Source: Hyaloperonospora brassicae
Lineage: Eukaryota > Oomycota > Peronosporomycetes > Peronosporales > Peronosporaceae
NCBI GenBank assembly: GCA_947650285.1
Contig: CANTFL010000234.1
Location: forward strand, 124,001-188,000
Reading direction: 5' to 3'
DNA length: 64,000 nucleotides
A program made the position numbers and the translations under genes. Positions 1 through 10,570 of the stretch are shown here, piece by piece. The notes beneath the pieces are model-generated. The model was not told the DNA's origin. It made no database searches and saw only the letters and a list, made by a program, of their open reading frames with translations. The stretch's first letter is position 1. The number at the start of each line of letters is the position of its first letter.

Positions 1-647
1 ATTCTTCTTCAGCGCGAAAGTTCTTCGCGCTGGAACTCAAGCCGTGAAGCTCAGTCGCATCGAATAAGGGTATTCGATGGTGTTGGCTTGTCTCGTGAGA
101 CAAGCTATTGGTGAGCCGTTCGGGCAAACGCCACGGCTTCGGCTCATCACGCTTCACAGTGGTACCTCTGTCGGTACCACGGCTCCCAGATTGACGACGG
201 CTAACGCCATCGTCATCACTGCCGAACAGACTGTGCTGCAACTCACGAGTCCGTTTGTTCGGCAGTGGCCTTGGCGAATACTGAGGCGTCGCCGGTGAGC
301 GAGACGCCTCTGGCGCAATGCCCGAGTCAGACACGTCTGACTCGCCAGAATAGATGACTTCAACGTCGGGGTCATCATGCGCACGCGGTGAGGTGCCGCG
401 TGCACCTGCAGTACCTGTTGCTGCAGGCGAAGAAGGAGCAGCAGACGACGAATCGTCTGCCGTAGAGGCTGGCACAGCACCGGGCTGTGTGGTTCTTGAG
501 TCACCTCGCATAGACATGTTAACTATGCGAGGTCAAGCGGAAAGTGAATGGAACGGACACAACAAGTGCTCCCTGTCCCAATGGTGGCCAACGGGTGGCC
601 GCCATATTTTCGATAGTCACACGGTGACTATCAGTTAAGGGGGGTGA
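1..647 (+). repeat. 3' internal tail of an LTR retroelement, made of consecutive hairpins
   Basis: No convincing protein is encoded here. The DNA is a nearly continuous series of short perfect inverted repeats. Arms and loops I could verify: 11-18/24-31, 58-66/71-79, 86-94/97-105, 159-166/173-180, 218-228/256-266 (11 bp arms), 283-290/303-310, 324-332/335-343, 381-388/396-403, 405-411/421-427, 441-448/453-460, 504-513/523-532 and 612-620/624-632. The arms have unrelated sequences, so this is not one repeat copied many times. It lies directly upstream of a purine tract and an LTR, so I infer it is the 3' untranslated part of an LTR element whose coding part lies left of the window. The small open frames in it are probably accidental. 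Confidence 0.6.
637..644 (+). promoter_or_regulatory. polypurine tract of the left-edge LTR element
   Basis: AAGGGGGG lies 3 bp before the TG that opens the LTR. This is the expected place for the plus-strand primer of an LTR retroelement, and it sets the element's orientation as plus. Confidence 0.55.
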
Positions 648-1039
648 TGTAACGGGGCAGCCCGTTACATGGAATTGTCACTTTAAAAAAAGGGACAATA
701 AAGAATATGAAGTTGAATATTCGTTGAACAATATCACCAAAGTGGTGATATTGAAGGGTCGACCAAAGAGTCTGTTCATTGGTTGATATCTTGATGATAT
801 CAATTCACCAATCGCCGCAAGACGCGCGCAATGAGTGGTGACGAGACGTCACCATATACTCAGTTATATTAGCACAAATAAGTTAAGTCAAACAGAGAGA
901 CAATAGTTTAAAGACTTAATTATATTTTTTAAAACACTTCTGCTTTTACCTTACCTACGCATCCTCGCTTGACTTGTGTACGTCTGTCGGGGCACCGATA
1001 CCCTTGCGTTAAATTCACGCAAGGGTGTGCCCCGTTACA
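648..1039 (+). repeat. long terminal repeat (3' LTR), 392 bp
   Basis: It begins TGTAACGGGGC and ends GCCCCGTTACA, a perfect 11 bp terminal inverted repeat with the canonical TG...CA ends. The hairpin run continues into it (arms 648-656/661-669, 729-739/743-753, 783-790/796-803, 836-843/847-854, 1001-1009/1017-1025). The matching 5' LTR would lie outside the window, so the target duplication cannot be checked. A solo LTR is less likely because a purine tract precedes it. Confidence 0.65.
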
Positions 1040-2949
1040 GGTATAGCGTCGTTTCATCGCTTTATCCTTTCTTAAATTACAAATCGATGCGACAACGTAT
1101 TGTGAATTCCTGCTATCCGCCTATTGTGTGTGTGCTAGATTGATCGGACGCTTTGGAACTTGATCTAATGGCCTAATAACCTTAAGCAGAACAATGGTTG
1201 TCACCTTGTGTTGCATCATTCAAAGAAATACCTGCAACAAGGTCAAGCAATTACACTGAGTGCTACAGGCAGCGCAATAAACACGAAGTCTTCTGAGCCC
1301 GAATCAAGACGCGCGATTGAGCAGACAGCTTTACTCCAACGTTCAATCTAGGCCACACAAAGGTCTTTTTCGAGAGGTACTTGCCACTGCAAACTCGACG
1401 AGGCGATGACATTATTGCAAAAGCAGCATCTTATTGTTGACATCGGCATGTCAACTTCTCTACATTTTCGGTAACCAAAACAGAGGTGCGAGCCCACCCT
1501 TTCAGTTTGAACCTGACTGTATATGATCCTACACTGTCGATACCTCCTCGGCCTTGTTTAGTTTCTACTACTTTCGTCTTGGTTTTATCTACTTTTTTCT
1601 ATTATTGTGCGCCCATTTGGTCGTCGGGACTGTGTTGAGCTCGCTTGAATTCTTTCGCTCGCCAAGTGTATTGCTCGTTGGTACCGGGTTCGCAAAGAGT
1701 ACCGTCTAGTCTTTTTATCTGTATTGTAACCTTCGATCGACAATGGCGGGGTTCGAATCTGCTATTATCCGATAGCACAGGTCTGTTCATTCCCATTGCA
1801 CTGGGTGGGAAACCCCTTAGACGATGTCTCACATACAAGACACAGTCTAACGACTCGTAATCGCTTGATCGTCGACACCGCGATATGCTTGCTTGTTGTG
1901 TATACGTCCGACACGCGCATCTTTGTGTCTGGTCACGTCGACTTCTATCGATTAGGTAGAAAAGCGTTTGTTACTGCAAACACAAATGATACGCAACGAC
2001 GGTCTCCTCACGAAGTAGTTACAGCAGTTGATATCCAGGAGTCTCGCTCGTTATCAAACACTCCGTCGCATTTATTGCAGCCTGCGAAAAGCGCATCAAG
2101 TATCACAAAGATGGAAAAACTATGTGTCGCAACGTAGGCTTACAGCACTTTGCTGAGACTTTGTCAAAACACGTCACTTGTTGCAGCATACACTAACGCT
2201 TAACGAGATACAAACAAAGCGTCACTTTCATGCAGCTTGTTTGTCGTGACATAAGAGCTACAAACATAACAAAGCGTGGAGTGCGTTGCACTGTATATTG
2301 ACTTTGCAATTGTTGTCTTACGCTGCCGGATTAGTTTGGCCTGTGAATCAAATCTGAAAACAAGGTGTTTGCACTTTCAACCATCGTAGGTATGTCGACG
2401 TTTACTTGCTTGCCTATGTTTACTCTGCAATTTGACGATATCAGAAGCAGTTACGCGCGTCTTGGAGTCGTCATATGAATTCCAAGTACTGCTTTCCATC
2501 CCAGAAGTCCGTGTACATGTCTGCAAGCGTAGCCTTATTCCCCGCATCTCTCTCTTTGACTCTTTCGGTAGATGCACCGTCAGGCTTTACGATATCTTGT
2601 CATGATCGGTCGAACCAAGACGTCAGGTAGTCATCAGCATTCTTCTTTGTGTTACAATTTCGATTCAGATCAACTAGGATAGAAGTGAAATAGGGGTCGT
2701 CATCTTAGCACTTCTGCAACGCCTTAACGATCAAAGTCCAACACCAGCTGTTTTTTTTACTCCATAGATCTTTTCATAATCAAAATGATGAAGCCCTTGG
2801 AGCTTGTACACATGGCTCAGCAAATCGATTTATCACATATGCACCCTTGACAATTTATCAATTAATGACATTCAAAAGGCTCACCCCGTTACTTAACTCG
2901 TCAGAGACTCTTAGGTTAGTTCCGGACACGTTCGCATATGGTAGCTTGG
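1040..2949. other. gene-poor stretch, nothing recognised
   Basis: Short open frames exist on both strands (for example 1602-1838 minus, 1796-2137 plus, 2377-2577 minus), but none resembles a family I know and they overlap each other. The part near 2400-2600 may hold the decayed 3' end of the effector-like pseudogene to the right, but I could not place its end. Confidence 0.4.
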
Positions 2950-5330
2950 CCTTCTTCGCCTTCACGCACCCCCCACAACCGCTCCAACTCCGAAGTGTGC
3001 TACAAGAGCTTGATTGATGAGATCTTACAACTTTGGATCCATATATCGTGATGTATGACTACTGCAAGCAGTGGACTTTTCAGCTGTTGTACCGTATCGG
3101 CCATTTCCATTCATTCCATGGCCATCGCTCGCAACAAATTCCCAACCTTTCATCTCGCAGACAGCATAACTTTCAATGGATCCTTCACTCCTATCAAGAT
3201 CAACCGCTGATTTTGCCAATTTCGACACATAATTCTTTCTCCCCACCAAAGTCAGATGTCACGAACGCGAGAAAGACATGAGTGGGCTTCTCCTTGTTGT
3301 AGCGCTCGATTTAGTTTTCCAACAACGAGACGCGCTGATCGAACAATGAGTGGAGCTTCGTTCTTCACCAAGCCCCAGTATCCCAAACACGTCGTTAGAT
3401 GTTTTACCATGAGACAGTCAGATGTCAAAATTTGTGGCTTTAGGACCTTCTTGTACGCATCTGACGGATAGTTTGCCCTTGCCTTTGTCACCGTTCTTGA
3501 CACAGCTTCATTCCCGAAGCGCTTCGTAAACATCTTCAGTACCGTCAGCTTACGCACCAAAGATTTGTGTCAAGCATGTATGCACACTGCACAAACGTCT
3601 CTAGCTTTGACAATCTCATTTCTTCGGGCCTCATTGTCGTTCCCAGCCGATACATGACACCTTCTGGCGTCCAATTTTTATCTTGCCATTTATTGAGCAG
3701 CAGCATCTTCAATTCCAAATCTGGATAGGACGCAAGTTTCGAATCTTTTATCCTATCCTAATTGACATACATGGCGGTCTTCACTACCACAGCCTGGCAT
3801 CATGGTCGTGAGCAAATCGGCGTGGGTGGGATTCTCATCGTTGTAGAGCCTGATCAAGTCTTCTACCAACTCAAATTATGAATCGAATGATGCTACCGAC
3901 TCCGATGTATCTAGCTTCCAGTGACTGGAACAAATCATCTCCATTGCCAGCAGCTAGCCATCTCTCCAGAAGCTCTGATTGTAAGGCCTCTACTTCCCCT
4001 TTCAAGACGTCGATAGTATTTGCACGTACCAGTGTCCTCACCATAGCTTTAGCTTGACGTTATAAGTGCAAGCAAATTGACACGGGTGTATTTCCTTTGC
4101 TGTAGAGCTTGATAAAGTCTTCTAGTGCCACTTGTTGATCGCACGATACGCCGTCAATGTTTACATCAAACTCCAGCAACTTGCAGACGTTCTCAGGTGA
4201 TGATTTACCCTCAGCCAGCCAGCCCTTCAAGAGCCTCATTATCAATCCCTCCATGCGTGGCTTCAATATAAAATCATCCTTTGCCTTATCAGGGACACTG
4301 CAACAGCTCCAACCCAAAGTACAACGCATACATCTCAAACAGCAAAGTCTCCCACCATATATTCTATGCGTCGCCACTAGCGATGTAAGTCATGAACATT
4401 GCTAGCATTGGGAGTATCAGATCGTCGACTCTTTCGGTCAGTTCGATTCGGTCCTCAATGTCCTTCGACGACGAGTTTTTTTATCTTTGCATTTCGTAAG
4501 CAGCGTCTTCTCTAGCTCCAGAGCTTTCCATTTTCGGGTGCGTGGGTGCTGGCGCCTTTCACCAACGCCAAGGCTAACTCACTCTCACTGCTAAGCTAGC
4601 TTTAGCGTCACGAGTCTGAGTACAAGGTACGACCGGGACTTTTATCGTTGCAAGCCGTTATAGATCGCTCGAAAGTATACGGCTTTGCTCCCGCAAGTTC
4701 TTCATGCACCTTGAGCTTCGTCAGGTGATATACCTTCCTTCAGTTACTATTCTAGCTACTGCTACGGCAACATCCTAGTGATCGTATTTGTTGCTGTGTT
4801 ATCAGACTTCTTCGCTCCAGCGAGCGTCGTCACCAAGACGTCGTCCCCGCACGTTTTCGCAAATGCTGCAATCAACGTCTTCCACGTTTCGGGGTCGAAA
4901 TCTGCAAAGACGCAAGTAGAACTCCACAAGTTCTGTATGCGAGGATTTCTCATGGTTTCCAAGGCGTTTTTGTTGATCTGGAGCTCGTGGAACGTCTTCA
5001 TTTCGTACATCTCCAGCGAGAATGGCAGCTTGGCAAGCTCGACGAGCTTACAAACGGCCAGTTCAGCAGAGCTCGGTTACTCGCTCAACGTCCGTTGTCG
5101 CAACTCTCCCGTGCTCGTTGCAAACTGTTGTGGAAACTTTGTTTGGGTCCTCGGGTCACCGCTGTGGGAACTTCATTCGGGTCCTTGGTACCCGGACTAG
5201 CCTCGGCAGACTAGCTGTTATTTGTCGCCACTTTTAGAATAGACGAGCCGTCAACTCGTTCCGGAGACAGCGCAGAAGCCAACAACACCGCACGAGAGAA
5301 GCCTTACGAGTCGTCTTAGGTTACTCGAGA
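2950..5330 (-). pseudogene. decayed LWY-repeat secreted effector-like gene (RxLR class)
   Basis: Several minus-strand pieces in different frames carry the spacing of LWY modules, the helical repeats of oomycete host-translocated effectors. Pieces include 5010-4762 (ending in a LVTTLAGAKKS segment), 4377-4060 (GWLAEGKSSPENVCKLLEF), about 4010-3880 (LLERWLAAGNGDD), about 3700-3560 (WTPEGVMYRL) and 3560-3252 (FGNEAVSRTVTKA). Upstream, near 5300-5240, a short hydrophobic run followed by a Ser/Thr-rich stretch looks like a decayed secretion signal region. Frameshifts and stops separate the pieces (for example a TAA near 5083), and no intact start is visible. I see at least four modules, which fits a large multi-module effector. 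No RxLR motif can be asserted. The protein is not expected to be made. Both ends are approximate. Confidence 0.6.
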
Positions 5331-5726
5331 TCTACCGAGCTGTGCGCAAATTGTCAAGTGACGTGGACTTCTTTCTTGATCGGTCTTTCCACTGTCATGA
5401 CTGCTGAGCTTATCTTACGGGAATGTCAAGCAGTGACTGACAATGTGACCGATGATCCTGGTACATCGTATCGACAAATATAGGTAAATGATTTGTTGGA
5501 TAAGAGTGATAAATATTACTTTTGGCAAGAATATGCAACTTCGTTTCTTGCGCACAACATATCGGCTCTTATATACTTTATGCATCAGCCAATAAACTCA
5601 ATAGCAGTGCCAGATGTGCGCCATAAGTGCTACGCAAAGTGTCAACATACACATTTAAAATCAAAGCAGCTGAGCGTATACAACTAAAGCACAGCAGTCT
5701 CACAGCAAAATGCATTACGACCTGAG

Positions 5727-7110
5727 AATAAAAAATGCGCCAAGACTAGCACACGAAAGAAAATGGAAACATTATAAATGCACTAGGTAATTGCAAATAA
5801 GAAGGGAAAATAAAAAAGGGCGCTAGATAATCAAGAAAAAGAATGGAGTAGGATAAATGCAATCGATAATCGCAAAAAAAGGGAAATACAAAATGCACCA
5901 GATGATTGCGAAATACAAAATGCACAAGTGATGTATACGTTACCACCAAATATACACATGCCTGAGATCACATCGATAATTTCGATAATTTTCGATGTCA
6001 TTTGCGAAAGCACTGTGGTAGATTATCGAAAAGCGCATTTTCGGCGATTTAGAAATTGCCGGATCAGTCTTTTGTCTACATTCATTGCGTAGATTCATGG
6101 CAAGAAATTGCTGACTCGCCGATACATTTGCCACACCAAACAAATACTCTACGATGCGACTACTTACTGAATGTCCTCGCAGGAAGAGCGACTCTGTAAA
6201 GAAGGTATAGCATAATGATGCATCAGTGTGTTTGTACTTCAAGTCCGAAGTGGACCAAGAGGACCGAGCTACTACGCTTCTTCGCACCTTGTCTTCCACT
6301 GCAAGTAACACTATTTCGTCAATCTTCGCAGCATATATAATACAACATCCATCTTGACTCCGACGCCACTACCACCAGTAACAGCTTCTTCCTTGTGACG
6401 GACCACGATATACCATCGGCATCCATCAGCATTGCGTGTTTTGGCATCATGCAATCTGTCTTTTGTGTGCTGAAGCATTTGTCTGACCACTTCGCAGCAA
6501 CACCAAAGTAAGTCCGTCATCCCTTTTCAATCTCGCCTCACTTTTTGTTGCTTGTCTACACACGTCATCCCATGCTGTCTCGGGTCGTACGTCAACCAAC
6601 TTATCGAGCATTTCCTACGCGCCATTTCGACACTGCGCTGTCTCATCCCGTAAAAATTCAACGATAGCACTAAGAAGAGACCTGTTCATTGCTATAGTAT
6701 CCATTGCGAACGATATGAATCAAAGCAATAAAAGAAAGATGGGTTTACATTCAAACGATGCAAAACAGATACAACCACGCTTGAAGCCTTGACGCATTTT
6801 TTCTTTTGTGCAACGCACCGTATTTTTACTAGCAATCGATGAAATAAGAGAGGGAATGAATCACATGTACCTGGATGTGTGAGAATGATTACGGGCATTT
6901 GAACACTCGGTCGTGTCGTCTCCATCGCTGGTTCAATGTTGTGTATTTGTGATCTTGTGGTGCATTTTATATTTACTCGTCTTGCAATGCTCTAGTTGTG
7001 TTTGTAACAATCTAGTGCATTTTCGTGTTTATTCATCTTTTGGTGTTTTTTCGTCTTGTGGTAATTTCTTTTTCCGTGACTATCGAGTGTATTTTTGTAA
7101 TTGAGTGTAT
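5727..7110. mobile_element. non-autonomous DNA-transposon-like element with inverted subterminal arrays
   Basis: The left flank (about 5727-5935) holds several diverged copies of a roughly 40 bp A-rich unit containing AAAATGCAC followed by TAGATGATTGC-like sequence. The right flank (about 6940-7110) holds the same units in reverse complement (for example TAGTGCATTTTCGTG). About 1 kb lies between, with minus-strand open frames at 5940-6311 and 6311-6520 that I do not recognise. Inverted subterminal arrays around a short non-transposase core are typical of non-autonomous cut-and-paste elements. I found no clean terminal repeat or target duplication. The inner border sequence ATGCCTGAGATCA recurs as ATGCCTGAAATCA near 18888, so the family is present more than once. 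Confidence 0.4.
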
Positions 7111-8070
7111 GATATATTTATCCTGTGATGCAAAAACAATTGTTATCTAAATTGGTGTAGATTTTATCGATGATGTATTAAGCTATACTTTTGCTCTGCA
7201 TTAATTGCTGCAATTTGTCTACGTAGGCTAACAACTTTGATTTGTACATTTTGTCTAACCCTTTTCGTGCCATGTTTATTTGGTTTTTTTGTTATTTTTC
7301 ACAAGTATGAGACATCTGTAAGCTGTCAAATACTATCACCATATTCTGTCGTCGAGTATCGTAGTTTTGGACGTGATGATTACAGTCCTGCTCTTAGCGA
7401 GGATTCGAAAATACGCTCGCTCATGCAACGGAGAGTGGATATACATGACAAGTGTCATCCGTACATGAGGTGTCATGTCAAAGCCATCGTGCTTCTGTGA
7501 TTTGTTCGACTTCTGGCGACATATCCAGCATCAATTCTTTTCTCACGATTGCGCGACTTTCGATTGCGCTGGTGTCGTTGTTACCATGCCGGAATAGCAG
7601 GATCAAAAACGCCAAGACGCGCATGTAATGGCTTTATTACTCGGGGACTTGTCATCCGCATATTAAAAATGCTTAAGGCGCGTGTAAACGTATAGCAACT
7701 AACAGGTTTTTAGCTCGTAACCTACATGCCTGTGTGCAATTCAGATCGATACAATTTAACGGCAAAGATTGCCACCTTGCCGACAAACGCTGTTGATATG
7801 TTTACAACGCAAACTCAATGTCAACCATAGTGGAAAAGGCCAATTACCAGTACGCGAAATGGCGACGATTACGCACTAAACCAGGAGCAAGAACAGATAC
7901 CGATACCGTGGTAGGCTCGTGCGTCAACAACTTGCACCCGCCTAATCGCTCCAGCAGACGCGTAAGCTACGAGTCAGTACATAAGTATGTTGTACAGCAC
8001 CGAGGCTATCCTGTCGCAATCTACAGCATGGCCATTGATCACTTTTACCCGGCGTAGAGGTACAAGCTGA
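7111..8070. other. gene-poor stretch downstream of SLX1
   Basis: Only short open frames are present. The longest (7237-7500 and 7818-8057, plus strand) have no recognisable domain. The second ends 14 bp before the SLX1 stop codon on the other strand, so part of this stretch is probably SLX1 3' flank. Confidence 0.35.
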
Positions 8071-9407
8071 CTATTCGTTTGTTAGGTCAATGATTTCACT
8101 TTCGGAGCAAACTTCCATTTGACCATCGCGAACATCATTGCAAGCATCGAAGCTCCAAGCGTTTTCATTGCCGATGTCTTCGTCCATTCCATGCTGACAG
8201 TCCATCGCTTCGTCTTCAAACCAGCCGTCTGGGTCGTACTCAGCAGAGCAGTCATTCAATGACAACGACGGATCTGTACTGACTGCAGCCATGCCGACTT
8301 CGCCAATTGCTTCTACTGCGACACGCTCTTCAGAATTCAAAACACTGTGTGACTTCGATCGATCGCCAACTGCAAATGCGCTGGTCTTTTGTGTTAGTTT
8401 TCGACTATGTTTCTTTCCTCCATTGCACTTTGTTTCTTCTACACCTCTAGCTTCCCCACAACGCTGCACCATCAACGACCGCCGCATAATCTTCTCACAC
8501 TTTGGACATTGCCCGCTCTCGACCGTTTCTTGTAGACCAGTCACGTCATTCATTGACCGAAAATGATCCGTCAGGCATGTCAAATGGCACCACATGTCGC
8601 ACCTTGCGTGGTAGCACCCCGCGACCTCTCCATCTCTTTCTTTTTCCTCGCATTTCGATTTAAAACTCACATTCTCCTCGCAGATGTAACACGTGGATAT
8701 CTCTGTTGATGCCGCCTTCTTGCCAACACCAGAAAAGTCATCCAGTTCGATTGTCTTGCACGTTGCGGAACAGTACCGCATTCCCAAGCCGCGAGCAATC
8801 CTGTGTACTTCTTCGCTCGTGAAGCTTATAGTAAGATTCAGGCTTTTGAACGGCTCCAAGTTCACTATCTCCAGCATTTCTGTCAGCTTTCTCTTCACCG
8901 ATCGTGGCGATCCGAATCCTCTCGATCCACGTAGAAAGTTCAGCTGCAACTTGGTAAGTTTACTCACAAAGGGATGCTGCCACACCCACTCGACTAGAAC
9001 GCAGTCAAGCCAAACCAAACCAAACCAAACCAAAATGAGAAAAGGGATGAGTCCACCCATCGATCATTATCCAAACTGTAGTGCTACGTACATTGCAGTG
9101 CTCGGTACTTGCTCGGAAACCCGTGCACGATCGCAATCATTTCCCTGCAGACACAAAAAGAACGAGTACACGAACGAGTACACGAACGAGTACACAATAT
9201 CTCAGCAGTCAACTTATGTCGGATGAAGCGGTCGCAAAGACGTGCGTACCACGGCCGATACTTTTGCGTTCGCTTGGCTCCGCTCACAAGTTCTCCATTG
9301 TGCTGGCGCAATCGACGCACAGGGGACACGGTAAAGCCCAAGTACGTGCATCGCATGCGCTGTGGCGGCTGCACAGGCGTCAGCAAGTAGCATGCGAAGA
9401 AACCCAT
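8071..9407 (-). CDS. SLX1: structure-specific endonuclease subunit SLX1 (GIY-YIG + zinc domain), 3 exons
   Basis: Catalytic subunit of the SLX1-SLX4 nuclease, which cuts branched DNA (5' flaps, Holliday junctions) in the nucleus. Exons are 9407-9250, 9144-9092 and 8993-8071. Introns of 105 and 98 bp have GTACGC/CTGCAG and GTACGT/TTCTAG borders and restore the conserved path RPW-EM...HGFPSKYRALQF-EWVWQHP, giving 377 residues. The GIY-YIG domain is at the N-terminus (CYLL at 6-9, YLGFT at 22-26, RRLRQHNG at 31-38, acidic residue E54 after RPW). A RING/PHD-like zinc domain has C172, C175, C197, C202, C206, H207, C210, C233 and C236. The tail is acidic and ends in EIIDLT, a likely SUMO-interacting motif. 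ATGs at 9449/9446 are also open, but 9407 leaves a normal leader length and starts just before the conserved fold. It is divergent from PSMD9. Confidence 0.93.
9010..9034. repeat. (CCAAA)n pentamer repeat inside SLX1 intron 2
   Basis: About five copies of CCAAA, read as TTTGG on the transcribed strand, lie in the 9091-8994 intron close to its 3' splice site. The T/G-rich strand may serve as the polypyrimidine-like tract. Confidence 0.8.
9161..9196. repeat. three copies of a 12 bp repeat inside SLX1 intron 1
   Basis: AACGAGTACACG is repeated three times within the 105 bp intron 9249-9145. Copy-number change here would not affect the protein. Confidence 0.8.
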
Positions 9408-9523
9408 GGGAGTGTGAGGGCTCGTGATTGGTCGAGTCGATGGCATCATTTCAGCGAATGAGGTGCCCGACCGATCGCACCATTATTGTGATTGTCGGCA
9501 TCAGTCGACTTCGAGGAGGTCCG
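9408..9523. promoter_or_regulatory. bidirectional SLX1/PSMD9 promoter
   Basis: Only 116 bp separate the two start codons. At 9446-9461 lies the quasi-palindrome TCATTTCAGCGAATGA, which shows a TCATTY core on both strands. TCATTY is the core of the oomycete initiator, so it could set both start sites. GTGATTGGTCGA at 9424-9435 contains an inverted CCAAT box and recurs exactly upstream of RPS14. This is inference; no transcript data are available. Confidence 0.5.
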
Positions 9524-10298
9524 ATGTCAACGGACGTTGTCGCCAAGTACGAGAGCGCTGTGAAAGCTCGAGAGGCGGTCGAAGAGGAGATTGCAGCCTA
9601 TGTCGCAGAGCTAACGTCGGGCAATAATGTAGGAGTGAGTGGTCCACTGGTGGACGCAGAGGGGTTCCCGCGGGCGGACGTGGATGTGTATCGCGTGAGA
9701 CACGTGCGCCATTTACTCGCACGTAAGCAGACGGACCACAAACACGTTATGACGACAATTGAAGAGCTCCTGCCGCAGTACGTGGATCGCTGCAAGATGT
9801 TGGACAGCACAAAGGTTCATAACACGCACTGGTTCGTTCTGTATGTATATGTGTGGCAACAGAGTGTTTGCAGCTCGCAGTAGCGACTTGAAGAGGACCA
9901 CGACAGAAACCGCAGCTCTTGTCGAGGACAACGCTGCGCTCGATGGTACTGATGTTGGAGCGTCTCTTGAGGTGCTGGAAAACAAGTGGAAGCGGACGCT
10001 GCATGAGGTGAAGCCAGACGAGAGAGAGTTGCAGCCGTTTGCAGTGGTGGAGAGCGTGCAGAGCGAGTCTCCGGCCGAAACAGCAGGGCTGCAGGCGCTG
10101 GACCAGGTACTGCGCTTTGGCACGGCTGACGCGGAAAATCACCGAGAGTTGACAGCGGTCAAGGAGATTGTTGACCGCAACATTGGCAGCGGCATTCGTG
10201 TGCTCGTTCGCCGAGACACGCAGCTGTTGGCGCTCGAGCTGATACCGCAGACGTGGAGAGGTCCGGGCGTGCTTGGCTGTCTGCTGCGTCCCATGTAA
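9524..10298 (+). CDS. PSMD9: 26S proteasome assembly chaperone PSMD9/Nas2 (p27), PDZ domain
   Basis: Chaperone that binds Rpt5 during assembly of the proteasome base in the cytosol and nucleus. Exons 9524-9777 and 9881-10298 give 223 residues. The intron 9778-9880 (103 bp, GTACGT...CAG) joins both parts in phase and matches the SLX1 introns in size. A shorter donor at 9841 (GTATGT) would also keep phase but makes a 40 bp intron. The N-terminal helical part contains the family signature PLVDAEGFPRADVDVYRVR. A PDZ domain runs from about residue 137 (PFAVVESV) through SPAETAGLQALDQVLRFG to the C-terminal tail WRGPGVLGCLLRP, as in yeast Nas2 and human PSMD9. The start was chosen at MSTDVV. In-frame ATGs upstream (9428, 9440, 9458) would place unconserved residues in the promoter. 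Confidence 0.93.
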
Positions 10299-10570
10299 GC
10301 AGGACCACCTTTCGTAACAATCTCGCGGCAACGACTGAATGGATGAGTATTTGAGCAGCACCAACCGTGAGTGTGACTTCCGAGCAGGCATACGATCATT
10401 CATTACTGTCTCGCAATTAGCAGCAGGTACACTAGCCAACCGAAAGCAGCAAAGCCCAAAGTCGCCTGCGATGGACGTCGTGTCTGCCTACATTTCCCAG
10501 TCCAGAAGCAGCTGCAGCAGAGTCCGACCAACGAGCAAACCAGCTTGTCCGAGATGACCCCAAAGTCCGC

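Noticed and set aside
1..640. A CRISPR-like or simple tandem repeat array
   Set aside because: The hairpin arms all differ in sequence, there is no constant repeat with spacers, and the context is eukaryotic.
1749..1765. GGTTCGAATC resembling the B box / T loop of a tRNA gene
   Set aside because: No acceptor stem, D arm or anticodon arm could be folded around it on either strand.
9841..9880. 40 bp intron in PSMD9 using the GTATGT donor
   Set aside because: In phase, but much shorter than the other introns in the window; the 9778 donor GTACGT gives 103 bp.
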